DNA from: Aestuariibaculum sediminum | Lineage (GTDB): Bacteria; Bacteroidota; Bacteroidia; Flavobacteriales; Flavobacteriaceae | Length of the DNA: 64,000 nt | NCBI RefSeq assembly: GCF_014596945.1 | Contig: NZ_JACVXB010000001.1 | Coordinates: 186,001-250,000, forward strand | Reading direction: 5' to 3' | Shown here: piece by piece, positions 45,427-54,021 of the stretch | How the letters are laid out: every line of letters begins with the position of its first letter | Numbering within the stretch: position 1 is the stretch's first letter | Program-made: the position numbers and the translations under genes | The notes under the pieces: generated by a model | What the model saw: only the letters and a program-made list of their open reading frames with translations | Told to the model about the DNA's origin: nothing | The model's database searches: none

Positions 45427-47463
45427 ATGATAAACATCTTACTAAAAAAATTTGAAACTGCTTTTAATACAGCGCCTTTTTCAAAAATTAAAAATGAAGA
45501 TTTTCTTCCTGCTATAAAACAAGGGATTGAAGATGCTAAAAATGAAATAGATACTATAACCAAAAATCCTGAAGTTCCAACCTTTGCAAACACTATTGAA
45601 GCTTTAGATTTTTCGGGAGAACAGTTGGATCGAATAACAAGTATATTTTTCAATTTAAATTCAGCCGAAACCAATGAAGAAATTCAAAATATAGCACAAG
45701 AAGTTTCTCCGCTATTATCAGAATTTAGCAATGATATTACCTTAAACGAAGCACTTTTTAAACGTGTAAAAGCTGTTTATGAAGCCAAAGACACACTTAA
45801 TCTTACTACGGAACAAGAAACCCTTTTAGATAAAAAGTATAAAAGTTTTTCTAGAAATGGTGCTAATCTTCCTGAAGATAAAAAACAACAACTCCGTGAA
45901 ATTGATAAAGCATTAAGCAAACTAAGCTTAAAATTCGGGGAGAACGTTTTAGCAGAAACTAATAAATACGAACTTCATATTACTAATGAAGACGATTTAG
46001 CTGGATTACCTGAAGGCGCCATAGAAGCAGCCGCCCAATTGGCAGAAAGCAAAGGCAAAGACGGTTGGTTAATTACCCTAGACTACCCAAGCTATATTCC
46101 GTTTATGACCTATGCAGATAATCGCCAACTTCGTAAAAAACTAGCCATTGCGTTTGGAGCAAAAGCATTCAAAAACGACGCGTTAGACAATCAGGAAATT
46201 GTTTTAAAAATCGTAAAACTTCGTCATGAGCGAGCTAACTTATTAGGCTATAAAACCCATGCGGATTTTGTTCTGGAAGAGCGTATGGCTAAAACCCCGG
46301 AAACGGTTCAAACGTTCTTAAACGACATTCTTGAAAAGGCAAAACCTGCTGCTCTTGATGAGTTTGCTAATCTAGAACAATTTGCCAAAGATTTAGACGG
46401 TATCGACCGGTTACAAAAATGGGATTCGGCTTATTATTCAGAAAAATTAAAACAGAAATTGTTCGACTTAGATGACGAAAAACTTAAGCCATATTTCAAA
46501 TTAGAAAATGTTATTAAAGGAGCGTTTACTGTTTCTGAAAAACTATTCGGTTTAAGATTTGAAGAAATTAATACCATCGACAAATATCACGATGATGTGT
46601 TAACTTATAAAGTTACAAATACCGAAGGCGAATATATTTCTATTCTATACGCCGATTTTTTCCCTAGGCCTGGAAAACGCAATGGTGCCTGGATGACGGT
46701 TTACAAACCACAGTACGTAAAACATGGTGAAAATAGTCGTCCGCATATTTCTATTGTTTGCAATTTTACAAAACCTACTAAAAGTAAACCGTCGTTGTTA
46801 ACGTTTAACGAAGTTACCACATTATTCCATGAATTCGGTCATGCCTTACACGGCATGCTGGCTAACACGACGTATCCGAGCCTTTCCGGAACCAGCGTAT
46901 TCTGGGATTTTGTAGAATTACCGAGTCAGGTTTTGGAAAACTGGTGTTACGAAAAAGAAGCCTTAGAGCTATTCGCGACACACTACGAAACCGGTGAAGT
47001 GATTCCAATGGAACTGATTGAAAAAATTAAAGCATCAGCAACATTCCATGAAGGTATGCAAACCTTACGACAATTAAGTTTTGGCTTGTTAGATATGAGC
47101 TGGCATGGCAGCGAATCTCCTGAAAACATTACTTCGGTAAAAGACTTTGAACTTAAAGCCTTCGAAAACACAAAACTCTATCCCGACGTTTCCGAAAATT
47201 GTATGAGCACTTCATTCTCACACATTTTTCAAGGTGGTTACAGTTCAGGATATTATAGCTATAAATGGGCTGAAGTTTTAGATGCCGATGCGTTCGAGTA
47301 CTTTAAAGAAGAAGGTATATTCTCGATGGATGTAGCCACTAAATTTAAAGACCATGTGCTTTCGCAAGGAGGCACGCAAGATCCAATGACTTTGTATAAA
47401 CGCTTCCGCGGAAAAGAACCACAACCCGAAGCTTTATTACGTCGCGCAGGATTGATAAAATAG
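45427..47463 (+). CDS. M3-family zinc metallopeptidase (Dcp/oligopeptidase A-like)
   Basis: This cytoplasmic oligopeptidase has 678 aa and no signal peptide. The zinc site HEFGH is at residues 468-472, within TTLFHEFGHALHGML. Other M3 blocks are FPRPGKRNGAWMT ahead of it and the substrate-binding SFSHIFQGGYSSGYYSYKWAEV near 600. The full-length resemblance is to the Dcp/oligopeptidase A branch, which degrades short peptides. Dcp (dipeptide release) and OpdA cannot be separated by eye. Confidence 0.92.
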   Translation: MINILLKKFETAFNTAPFSKIKNEDFLPAIKQGIEDAKNEIDTITKNPEVPTFANTIEALDFSGEQLDRITSIFFNLNSAETNEEIQNIAQEVSPLLSEFSNDITLNEALFKRVKAVYEAKDTLNLTTEQETLLDKKYKSFSRNGANLPEDKKQQLREIDKALSKLSLKFGENVLAETNKYELHITNEDDLAGLPEGAIEAAAQLAESKGKDGWLITLDYPSYIPFMTYADNRQLRKKLAIAFGAKAFKNDALDNQEIVLKIVKLRHERANLLGYKTHADFVLEERMAKTPETVQTFLNDILEKAKPAALDEFANLEQFAKDLDGIDRLQKWDSAYYSEKLKQKLFDLDDEKLKPYFKLENVIKGAFTVSEKLFGLRFEEINTIDKYHDDVLTYKVTNTEGEYISILYADFFPRPGKRNGAWMTVYKPQYVKHGENSRPHISIVCNFTKPTKSKPSLLTFNEVTTLFHEFGHALHGMLANTTYPSLSGTSVFWDFVELPSQVLENWCYEKEALELFATHYETGEVIPMELIEKIKASATFHEGMQTLRQLSFGLLDMSWHGSESPENITSVKDFELKAFENTKLYPDVSENCMSTSFSHIFQGGYSSGYYSYKWAEVLDADAFEYFKEEGIFSMDVATKFKDHVLSQGGTQDPMTLYKRFRGKEPQPEALLRRAGLIK

Positions 47464-47470
47464 TTTTACG

Positions 47471-47526
47471 GATTTCCGCTTGAATGGGTATTAAAAATCT
47501 TCTCTTTAAGCGGAAATCATTTTTTT
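47471..47526 (+). terminator. intrinsic terminator of the M3 peptidase gene, overlapping the araC-type 3' end
   Basis: GATTTCCGCTT (47471-47481) pairs with AAGCGGAAATC (47508-47518), followed by ATTTTTTT. The loop is 26 nt. The 3' arm and T-tract lie inside the last codons of the convergent AraC-family gene. Confidence 0.75.
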
Positions 47527-48429
47527 AAATTGTTGGGGCGTCATCATCTCCATTTTCTTAAACTGTCGGTTAAAATAACTGGTATTATTAAAACCGGATT
47601 TAAAAGCAATCTCAGACATTCTAAAATCCTTAGACTCTTTTATAAGCTTTTTTGAAAACTTGATTTTTTCAGAATTTATGTAATCGATAGGCGAAACACC
47701 AAGTGTGTTTTTGAACTTCTTATGAAAATGCGATGTACTCATATACGCCTTTTCTGCGAGCAAATCTACCGTAATATCCTTATTGGTTAAATTCTCTTTA
47801 ATAAACTTTATCACTGTACCAATTCGTGTGTCGTTAAATGCCTGATTGGGGTCGTTAATTATTAAAGCCTTCGCCTTAGTTTGCAATAACCTTATTATTA
47901 ATTCCTGAATCATTAAATCTAACAAGACATCTTTCGACTTATTGTTATTTATGAATGCAGAGGTTAAACGCTCTATTAGAATATTTACATCTTGATTGTT
48001 GGTTAAATGCGAGGTGTTTTTATCTAATGTCCAGTTATTATTTTCATTATCAATGGTCACTTCATAATTAAACTTTTCTACAACCTCATCAATTTTATCG
48101 GTATCAATACCTAAAGCCAAGCACTGGGTAGGGCTATGCTTTGTCGCCAAAGGAAAATCGATAATCATTTCTTTACTTGTAGGCATGACAACCGATTCTC
48201 CAGGAAAAAATTCAAAAGCTTCTAAGCCATCAATATGCATAATTTTCTTACCAGTGAGCATACTGGCAATTACAGGAAAATCGAAAGTTAATGAGACTTT
48301 CTCGGCATGTTCATGTGTTTCAAAAATATTTAACTCTGCATATTCAGCATTATAAGTGGTTCTATTTTCAACTAAAGTGGAGAGTTTTCTATGACTTTTA
48401 TGATGATTTAGTAACTGTCTCATATTCAA
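47506..48429 (-). CDS. AraC-family transcriptional regulator
   Basis: This 307-aa regulator has an N-terminal cupin-like sensing domain (about 1-180) and a C-terminal double helix-turn-helix (about 205-307). The DNA-binding part contains LLAEKAYMSTSHFHKKFKN and MSEIAFKSGFNNTSYFNRQF. It is divergent from an aldehyde dehydrogenase gene, with 166 nt between them holding two direct repeats spaced as AraC half-sites. It probably activates the dehydrogenase in response to an aldehyde or alcohol. The inducer is inferred. Confidence 0.93.
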   Translation of the reverse strand: MNMRQLLNHHKSHRKLSTLVENRTTYNAEYAELNIFETHEHAEKVSLTFDFPVIASMLTGKKIMHIDGLEAFEFFPGESVVMPTSKEMIIDFPLATKHSPTQCLALGIDTDKIDEVVEKFNYEVTIDNENNNWTLDKNTSHLTNNQDVNILIERLTSAFINNNKSKDVLLDLMIQELIIRLLQTKAKALIINDPNQAFNDTRIGTVIKFIKENLTNKDITVDLLAEKAYMSTSHFHKKFKNTLGVSPIDYINSEKIKFSKKLIKESKDFRMSEIAFKSGFNNTSYFNRQFKKMEMMTPQQFKKMISA

Positions 48430-48470
48430 TAGTACAAAAAAAATGGGTTGAAATTATGAAATGATAGATA

Positions 48471-48498
48471 TGTTCAAAACAATAATAATTCTGTTCAA
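48471..48498. promoter_or_regulatory. candidate AraC-type operator (two direct repeats)
   Basis: TGTTCAA occurs at 48471-48477 and again at 48492-48498. The 21-bp period equals two helical turns, as in tandem AraC half-sites (araI1/araI2). It lies between the regulator gene and the aldehyde dehydrogenase gene. Confidence 0.55.
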
Positions 48499-48595
48499 GA
48501 TAATCAGAAAATGACAAAATAAATTTACAAATACCAAACTTTAACAAAAATACATGTCATTTTTTTAAGATATTAATAATTAAACTAAATATATA

Positions 48596-50095
48596 ATGAG
48601 TTACTCGAAACCAAAATTTAAAGCGTCGTACGCCAATTTTATAAATGGCGAATTCGTTCCTCCTGTTGGAGGGCAATATTTTGAAAACCATTCGCCGGTG
48701 GATAACAGTTTAATCGCAAAATATCCGCGTTCGCAAAAAGAGGATGTAGACTTAGCTTTAGATGCCGCCAATGCAGCCAAAGATGCATGGGGAAATACCT
48801 CGGCTACAGAACGTGCCTCTTTACTAAATAAAGTTGCAGACATTATTGAAGCCAATCTAGAAGAATTTGCTCTTGTTGAAACCTGCGATAATGGTAAACC
48901 CATTCGAGAAACATTAAATGCCGATGTCCCTCTAGCCATTGATCATTGGCGTTACTTTGCCGCGTGTATTAGAGCGGAAGAAGGATCTGCAACCGAATTA
49001 GATGCCAACACATTGTCGATGAATATTAAAGAACCTCTTGGTGTGGTTGGACAAATAATCCCCTGGAATTTCCCGCTATTAATGCTGTCTTGGAAACTAC
49101 CTCCTGCCCTAGCTACAGGAAATTGTGTGGTTTTAAAACCTGCTGAGCAAACACCTTCTTCCGCAACTTTATTGATGGAAAAAATAGCCGATGTATTCCC
49201 GCCTGGGGTTATTAATATTATTCATGGTTTTGGTCCCGAAGCAGGAAAACCTTTAGCTTCCAGTTCTCGTATAGACAAAGTAGCGTTTACTGGCGAAACC
49301 ACAACTGGGCAACTTATTATGCAGTATGCCTCTAAAAACCTGAATCCTGTCACCATGGAACTTGGTGGTAAATCGCCAAATATTTTCTTTAATTCGGTAA
49401 TGGATGCCGACGATGCCTTTCTGGATAAAGCTATTGAAGGTGCCGTATTATTCGCCTTCAATCAAGGTGAAGTTTGCACTTGTCCGTCACGAATTTTGGT
49501 ACAAGAGGATATATACGACGCCTTTATGGAACGTGTTGTAGCCAGAACAAACGCGATAGTACAAGGTGACCCTTATGATGTTAACACGATGGTAGGTGCC
49601 CAAGCGTCTAACGATCAGTATGAAAAAATTCAGTCGTATTTAAAAATTGGTGTAGAAGAAGGCGCCAAAGTATTAGCTGGTGGTGAAGCCAATAAATTAA
49701 GTGGCGATTTGGCAAACGGATTTTACATTAAACCGACCATTTTAGAGGGGCATAATAAAATGCGTGTCTTTCAGGAAGAAATTTTCGGACCCGTGGTTTG
49801 TGTTACTAAATTTAAAGATGAAGCTGAAGCCTTAGACATTGCCAACGATACACTTTATGGTTTGGGCGCTGGTGTGTGGACCCGCGATGCCCATCAACTA
49901 TATCAAATCCCAAGAGCCATAAAAGCAGGGCGCGTTTGGGTAAATTGTTACCACGCCTACCCTGCTCATGCCCCATTTGGAGGTTATAAAAAATCAGGAT
50001 TTGGTCGTGAAACACACCTAATGATGATGGATCACTACCGCCAAACTAAAAACATGCTTATTTCTTACGATAAAAACAAACTAGGTTTCTTTTAA
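48596..50095 (+). CDS. NAD-dependent aldehyde dehydrogenase
   Basis: This 499-aa class 3 ALDH superfamily enzyme oxidises an aldehyde to the acid. Catalytic Cys294 is in [12 protein letters not shown], and Glu255 in TMELGGKSP acts as general base. The cofactor region shows [19 protein letters not shown] and FTGETTTGQ. The C-terminal [13 protein letters not shown] and a total length near 500 fit the AldB/acetaldehyde dehydrogenase branch. DUF779 downstream and the AraC gene upstream are typical neighbours of that branch. Confidence 0.94.
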   Translation: MSYSKPKFKASYANFINGEFVPPVGGQYFENHSPVDNSLIAKYPRSQKEDVDLALDAANAAKDAWGNTSATERASLLNKVADIIEANLEEFALVETCDNGKPIRETLNADVPLAIDHWRYFAACIRAEEGSATELDANTLSMNIKEPLGVVGQIIPWNFPLLMLSWKLPPALATGNCVVLKPAEQTPSSATLLMEKIADVFPPGVINIIHGFGPEAGKPLASSSRIDKVAFTGETTTGQLIMQYASKNLNPVTMELGGKSPNIFFNSVMDADDAFLDKAIEGAVLFAFNQGEVCTCPSRILVQEDIYDAFMERVVARTNAIVQGDPYDVNTMVGAQASNDQYEKIQSYLKIGVEEGAKVLAGGEANKLSGDLANGFYIKPTILEGHNKMRVFQEEIFGPVVCVTKFKDEAEALDIANDTLYGLGAGVWTRDAHQLYQIPRAIKAGRVWVNCYHAYPAHAPFGGYKKSGFGRETHLMMMDHYRQTKNMLISYDKNKLGFF

Positions 50096-50106
50096 TACAA
50101 TACCTC

Positions 50107-50145
50107 AACCCCCAGTCATAGGACTGGGTTTATTATAACCCAGTC
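50107..50145 (+). promoter_or_regulatory. two mutually exclusive hairpins between aldehyde dehydrogenase and DUF779 genes
   Basis: CCCAGTC (50111-50117) can pair with GACTGGG (50122-50128), loop ATAG. This stem is followed by a weak T-rich tail (TTTATTAT). The same GACTGGGTT (50122-50130) can pair with AACCCAGTC (50137-50145), loop TATTAT. Only one can form at a time. The second ends 20 nt before the DUF779 ATG. The design resembles attenuators that set the ratio of two genes, but no regulator is known. Confidence 0.6.
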
Positions 50146-50165
50146 TCTTAAATTAAAAAAAGAAT

Positions 50166-50522
50166 ATGCAACGAATAGCCATCACCCAAGAAGCCGCAAA
50201 TATTGTAAAACAATTAAAAGAAAAACATGGCGAACTTATTTTTCATCAAAGTGGTGGCTGTTGTGACGGCTCCTCACCAATGCTTTTTGAAAAAGATGAC
50301 CTATATTTAGATGATAGCGATGTATTTCTTGGCATCGTTGAGGGAGTTAAATTTTATATGAATCAAGATCAATTTGAATACTGGAAACATACGCACTTAA
50401 CCATCGACATCACTAAAGGCCGAGGGGCAAGTTTTTCATTGGAAATTCCGTTAGGATTACGTTTTATTGTGCATTCTAGATTACTAACCCATGAAGAAAA
50501 TGCAATTTTAAATCCCAAATAA
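50166..50522 (+). CDS. DUF779-family protein
   Basis: This 118-aa DUF779 protein has the diagnostic SGGCCDGSSPML at 29-40 (Cys32 and Cys33) and the final SLEIPLGLRFIVHSRLL. The family is usually encoded beside aldehyde dehydrogenases of the acetaldehyde type, in many phyla. A role in assisting or regulating the dehydrogenase is plausible. The double cysteine suggests a metal or redox function, but none is shown. Confidence 0.9.
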   Translation: MQRIAITQEAANIVKQLKEKHGELIFHQSGGCCDGSSPMLFEKDDLYLDDSDVFLGIVEGVKFYMNQDQFEYWKHTHLTIDITKGRGASFSLEIPLGLRFIVHSRLLTHEENAILNPK

Positions 50523-50536
50523 CATATAAAACCAAT

Positions 50537-50562
50537 AAACTTTCATTTTTTTTTGAAAGTTT
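50537..50562. promoter_or_regulatory. operator copy 1 upstream of the GbsR/MarR gene
   Basis: This is a perfect inverted repeat AAACTTTCA / TGAAAGTTT with 8 nt (all T) between the arms. It overlaps the -33 TTG of the regulator gene, so binding would block transcription. The same arrangement recurs at 51121-51145. Confidence 0.75.
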
Positions 50563-50583
50563 AAAAACTTTATTATACCTTTG
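50553..50583 (+). promoter_or_regulatory. promoter of the GbsR/MarR operon
   Basis: TTG (50553-50555), 20 nt, TACCTTTG (50576-50583). It matches the consensus closely and lies 19 nt before the ATG at 50603. Confidence 0.8.
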
Positions 50584-50602
50584 ATAAAGTTATACAACAG
50601 CA

Positions 50603-51106
50603 ATGGAATTTAAAGAGGCAAAAAATAAATTTGTACAATCGTGGGGCGCTTTGGGTAGCCAATGGGGCATTAACAAGACCATGGCTCAAATACATGCGTT
50701 GTTAATGGTTTCTAACCAACCGGTTTCTATGGAAGACATTATGGACGAATTACAAATTTCACGAGGAAATGCCAGTATGAATTTGCGTGCTTTAATTGAT
50801 TGGGGCATTGTTTATAAAGCATTTAAACCAGGAGAAAGACGCGAATTTTTTACCGCCGAAAAAGACCTTGACGAATTGGCTGTTAAAATATCAAAAGAAC
50901 GCAGCAAAAGAGAAATTAAGCCCGCTTTAAAAGTTTTAAAAGAAGTTTCGAGTATTGAAATCTCTGGAGCAGAAGATGAAAAACATTTTAAAGAGCAAAC
51001 CGGTAAACTTTACGATTTTGTACTAAAAGCCGATAATGTTCTGGATAAAATAACGGAGTACAGGGAAAATTGGTTAACGAAATTAGTTATGAAAATCATG
51101 TCTTAA
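50603..51106 (+). CDS. GbsR/MarR-family transcriptional regulator
   Basis: This 167-aa winged-helix regulator belongs to the GbsR-like group (MEFKEAKNKFVQSWGALGSQWG start). The recognition region is MEDIMDELQISRGNASMNLR (about 42-61), and GERREFFTAEKD forms the wing. A C-terminal helical part carries the dimerisation residues. It carries a spaced palindrome over its own promoter and another between it and the next gene, pointing to autorepression and control of the downstream operon. Its ligand is unknown. Confidence 0.92.
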   Translation: MEFKEAKNKFVQSWGALGSQWGINKTMAQIHALLMVSNQPVSMEDIMDELQISRGNASMNLRALIDWGIVYKAFKPGERREFFTAEKDLDELAVKISKERSKREIKPALKVLKEVSSIEISGAEDEKHFKEQTGKLYDFVLKADNVLDKITEYRENWLTKLVMKIMS

Positions 51107-51120
51107 TTTTTTTTCTAACA

Positions 51121-51145
51121 AAGTTTCATTTTTTTCTGAAAGTTT
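51121..51145. promoter_or_regulatory. operator copy 2 upstream of the DoxX-like gene
   Basis: AAGTTTCA (51121-51128), 8 nt (TTTTTTTC), TGAAAGTTT (51137-51145). It shares the core TTTCA-N8-TGAAAGTTTAAAA with copy 1, including the downstream AAAA. It lies 13 nt before the DoxX-like gene. Confidence 0.7.
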
Positions 51146-51158
51146 AAAATAAAAGATA

Positions 51159-51542
51159 ATGAACTATAAAAAAATCAATATCATAATTGCATGCATCTGG
51201 TTTATAAATGGCCTATTCTGTAAAATGCTAAACCTTGTTCCTCGACACCAACAGATTGTAGCTTCAATTTTAGCTGAAGACAAATCAAGGTTAATAACTA
51301 TAATCATTGGTTTTCTGGAAATTTGCATGGCCCTTTGGATGGTATCAAATAAAAGTCCAAAACTGAACGCCATATTTCAAATTATAATTATTTCCATTAT
51401 GAACACTTTAGAAGTTCTCACTATTCCCGAATTACTGCTATACGGCAAACTAAATATTTTCTTTGCTTTGATTCTAGTAACTATTATTTATTTAAACAAT
51501 ATACATTCTAATAAGGTATCCCATGGCAATATTAAATCTTAA
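51159..51542 (+). CDS. DoxX-like membrane protein
   Basis: This 127-aa protein has about four transmembrane segments. Its conserved N-terminal WFINGLFCKMLNLVPRHQQIV is the hallmark of the DoxX-like family, of unknown biochemical function. It is the first gene of the module behind operator copy 2, and its stop overlaps the DUF2071-type gene by 20 bp. Confidence 0.85.
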   Translation: MNYKKINIIIACIWFINGLFCKMLNLVPRHQQIVASILAEDKSRLITIIIGFLEICMALWMVSNKSPKLNAIFQIIIISIMNTLEVLTIPELLLYGKLNIFFALILVTIIYLNNIHSNKVSHGNIKS

Positions 51543-52263
51543 AAATCATCCGTTTGCTGTTGAAGCTTTTTTCGAAACCTCTATTGTTTTAACTTTTGCT
51601 ATTCCTAAAAAACAACTTGAAAGCTTAATTCCTGAATGTTTAGAATTAGATACTTTCGATGACCAATGGGCATTTTTCGCCATCGCAATGGTTGAAACCA
51701 AAAATCTACGTCCAAAAGGGTTTCCCATCTACTTGGGAAATGACTTCTTTTTAATCGGTTACCGAATTTTTGTTAAGTACAAAAATCAAGCAGGAAAACG
51801 CTTGCGGGGACTCTATATTATAAAATCGGAAACTAACAAAAAAAGAATGGCAATTATGGGAAACTTATTTACACATTATAATTATACAACTACAGATATT
51901 CAACAAACAAAAAATTATAATCGAACAAATGTGGTATCAAAAAAATCAAAGTTTAACTTTGAATTTTCGAATGATACAATAGAGATTGAATTACCGAAAG
52001 GCTCTCCATTTTCATCGTGGAAAGAAGCTCGACGTTTTGCTGGCCCACTACCTTTTACTTTTACATACAATGCAACAAACAAAGAAGTTTTAATTATTGA
52101 AGGAGTACGTAAAGATTGGAATCCGCAACCACTAAAACTTATTAATTATCACTTCGACTTTTTACAGCAAAACAAATTTAAAGGGCAGCTTCTTGCCAAT
52201 GCATTTATCATTGAAACGATTCCATACCAATGGAAAAAAGGAAAACTAGAATCATGGAACTAA
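51523..52263 (+). CDS. DUF2071/acetoacetate-decarboxylase-like protein
   Basis: This 246-aa soluble protein begins with an IVLTFAIPKKQLESLIPECL stretch typical of DUF2071 (YqjF-like) proteins, whose fold resembles acetoacetate decarboxylase. Later KDWNPQPLKLINYHFDFL is also shared. A catalytic lysine equivalent to that of acetoacetate decarboxylase cannot be assigned with confidence. It overlaps the DoxX-like gene by 20 bp and the next gene by 10 bp, so all three are translated as a unit. Confidence 0.75.
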   Translation: MAILNLKNHPFAVEAFFETSIVLTFAIPKKQLESLIPECLELDTFDDQWAFFAIAMVETKNLRPKGFPIYLGNDFFLIGYRIFVKYKNQAGKRLRGLYIIKSETNKKRMAIMGNLFTHYNYTTTDIQQTKNYNRTNVVSKKSKFNFEFSNDTIEIELPKGSPFSSWKEARRFAGPLPFTFTYNATNKEVLIIEGVRKDWNPQPLKLINYHFDFLQQNKFKGQLLANAFIIETIPYQWKKGKLESWN

Positions 52264-53009
52264 AAAAAAGAATTAAATATCAAGGTGTTTTAAATATTTT
52301 AAGTTTTAATCGGCACTTCTATATTTATGGATTCATTGTATTTATAATAACACTAACTACCATTTCAATTTTTAATACACCTAGTGTTTATCTCTGGTGT
52401 ACTATAAGTTTATTTTTATATGGCATGGTTGCTCCATTAGCAGTTTCTGCATACGTTTACGACTATTCTAATTATTACAATTTTGATTGGCTCAAAAAGT
52501 ACGGTATTGAAGACCACAACAGCAAACTAAATATTAATATTAATGCTGGTTTTGACGAAACAAGTTTTGTGTTAAAGCATAAGTATCCAAAATCAAATTT
52601 AATTGTATTCGATTTTTACAACCCTAATAATCATACCGAACCTGCAATTGTTAGGGCCCGAAACGTGAGCCAAATATACCCTGGCACTCAAAAAATTAAC
52701 ACCTCAAAAATTCCTTTAAAAAACAAATCAGTCGACACCATATTTTTGCTCTCATCCGTACACGAGATGCGCTCAAATAATGAAAAAATAAACTTTTTAA
52801 AAGAATGTCGACGCATATGCAAACCAAACGGAAAAATCATTATGGTTGAGCACCTAAGAGATTTCCCTAACTTTCTTGCATTTTCAATTGGTTTTACACA
52901 TTTTTTTTCAAAACAAGTTTGGAAAAATGCTTTAAAAACAGCGGGGTTTTCGACCGTCCAAGAAACTAAATTCACACCATTTTTGTCCATTTTTTATTGT
53001 TCTCCTTAA
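52254..53009 (+). CDS. membrane-anchored SAM-dependent methyltransferase-like protein
   Basis: The chosen ATG gives 251 aa and overlaps the previous gene by 10 bp. An upstream ATG adds eight residues. Two hydrophobic segments (about 20-65) are followed by a class I methyltransferase-like domain. The first motif is degenerate (LNININAGFDETS), but the post-I region VDTIFLLSSVHEMR and GKIIMVEHLRD are good matches. The weak SAM loop means activity needs proof. Substrate unknown, possibly a membrane lipid or quinone given the anchoring. Confidence 0.75.
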   Translation: MELKKRIKYQGVLNILSFNRHFYIYGFIVFIITLTTISIFNTPSVYLWCTISLFLYGMVAPLAVSAYVYDYSNYYNFDWLKKYGIEDHNSKLNININAGFDETSFVLKHKYPKSNLIVFDFYNPNNHTEPAIVRARNVSQIYPGTQKINTSKIPLKNKSVDTIFLLSSVHEMRSNNEKINFLKECRRICKPNGKIIMVEHLRDFPNFLAFSIGFTHFFSKQVWKNALKTAGFSTVQETKFTPFLSIFYCSP

Positions 53010-53020
53010 ATTAGAATATC

Positions 53021-53419
53021 ATGTACATTCACTTAAAAATTATTGGAAGTCTCTTAACCTCTTTAGCCCTTTTGCATTTAGGTTTTCCCAAATATTTTAA
53101 CTGGAATAATGACCTAAAATCTTTAAGTCTAATTAACAGACAAATGATGAAAACACATACGTTTTTTATTGCGTTAACCATAATATTAATGGGGCTATTG
53201 TGTCTCTTGGTTACGCAAGATTTAACACAAACCCAATTAGGTAAAAAGTTAACATTTGCTTTGGGTATATTCTGGCTGATTAGATTGTATTTTCAAATTT
53301 TTGTGTATTCCCCCAAACTTTGGAAAGGAAAAACTTTTGAAACTTACATACATCTGTTATTTACTTTGTTTTGGATATATATGTGTGTTGTATTTTTTTA
53401 CTGTACTTTTACCTACTAA
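53021..53419 (+). CDS. small membrane protein of unknown function
   Basis: This 132-aa protein is almost entirely hydrophobic with four probable transmembrane helices (about 5-22, 45-63, 75-97, 108-130). Conserved-looking features are LLHLGFPKYFNW and WLIRLYFQIFVYSPKLW. It follows the methyltransferase by 11 nt and is the last gene of the module. I recognise no family. Confidence 0.75.
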   Translation: MYIHLKIIGSLLTSLALLHLGFPKYFNWNNDLKSLSLINRQMMKTHTFFIALTIILMGLLCLLVTQDLTQTQLGKKLTFALGIFWLIRLYFQIFVYSPKLWKGKTFETYIHLLFTLFWIYMCVVFFYCTFTY

Positions 53420-53437
53420 ATATTTCAATTTTTATTC

Positions 53438-53445
53438 TATTTTTG
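53438..53445 (+). promoter_or_regulatory. -7 promoter element of the ECF sigma gene
   Basis: TATTTTTG fits TAnnTTTG and lies 22 nt before the ATG. No clear -33 is seen. The sigma gene therefore probably does not depend on the upstream module. Confidence 0.5.
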
Positions 53446-53467
53446 GTAGATCATAAACAGCCTATAA

Positions 53468-54019
53468 ATGCCTGATCATAACATAAATGCCAATAAGTGG
53501 ATCGATTTGTATTCTGACTACCTTTTTAACTATACAATTACCCGTGTAAATGATCGAGAGGTGGCCCAGGATTTGGTACAGGACACATTTTTTGCTGGCC
53601 TAAAATCAATGAAGAATTTCAAAGGAGAATCCAGCGAACGCACTTGGCTTGTGTCGATTTTAAAAAGAAAAATTATTGATTATTACCGCAAAATAAACTC
53701 TAATAAAGGTCAGGCCGAAGTACGAATGAATTTCAATACAGAGGACGATGAAGGCGACTGGTTAGAAGAACGGGTAGCCGACCCTTTTGATAAAACTGCA
53801 GAGGACAAACTCGAAAACGCAGAACTTGGAGACGCGATATATAATTGCCTCGAAAAACTACCCAAAAAACAAGCACTGGTTTTTAAAATGAAAACCATTG
53901 AAGGATACGACACCGAAGTTATTTGTAATGAACTCAACATCACTGCGTCTAACCTTTGGGTTATCATTCATAGAGCACGAACTGCTATGGCAGATTGTTT
54001 AAAAGAAAATTGGTTTTAA
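53468..54019 (+). CDS. ECF-family RNA polymerase sigma factor
   Basis: This 183-aa extracytoplasmic-function sigma factor has region 2 at about 15-80 (VNDREVAQDLVQDTFFAGLKS, then ERTWLVSILKRKIIDYYR) and region 4 at about 120-180 (LEKLPKKQALVFKMKTIEG, ITASNLWVIIHRARTAM). It is followed after 2 nt by a small zinc-finger protein that is probably its anti-sigma factor. Target promoters unknown. Confidence 0.93.
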   Translation: MPDHNINANKWIDLYSDYLFNYTITRVNDREVAQDLVQDTFFAGLKSMKNFKGESSERTWLVSILKRKIIDYYRKINSNKGQAEVRMNFNTEDDEGDWLEERVADPFDKTAEDKLENAELGDAIYNCLEKLPKKQALVFKMKTIEGYDTEVICNELNITASNLWVIIHRARTAMADCLKENWF

Positions 54020-54021
54020 TT

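Noticed and set aside
45366-45674. 102-codon minus-strand open frame at the M3 peptidase start
   Set aside because: It is antisense to the conserved peptidase N-terminus and begins from no promoter-like sequence.
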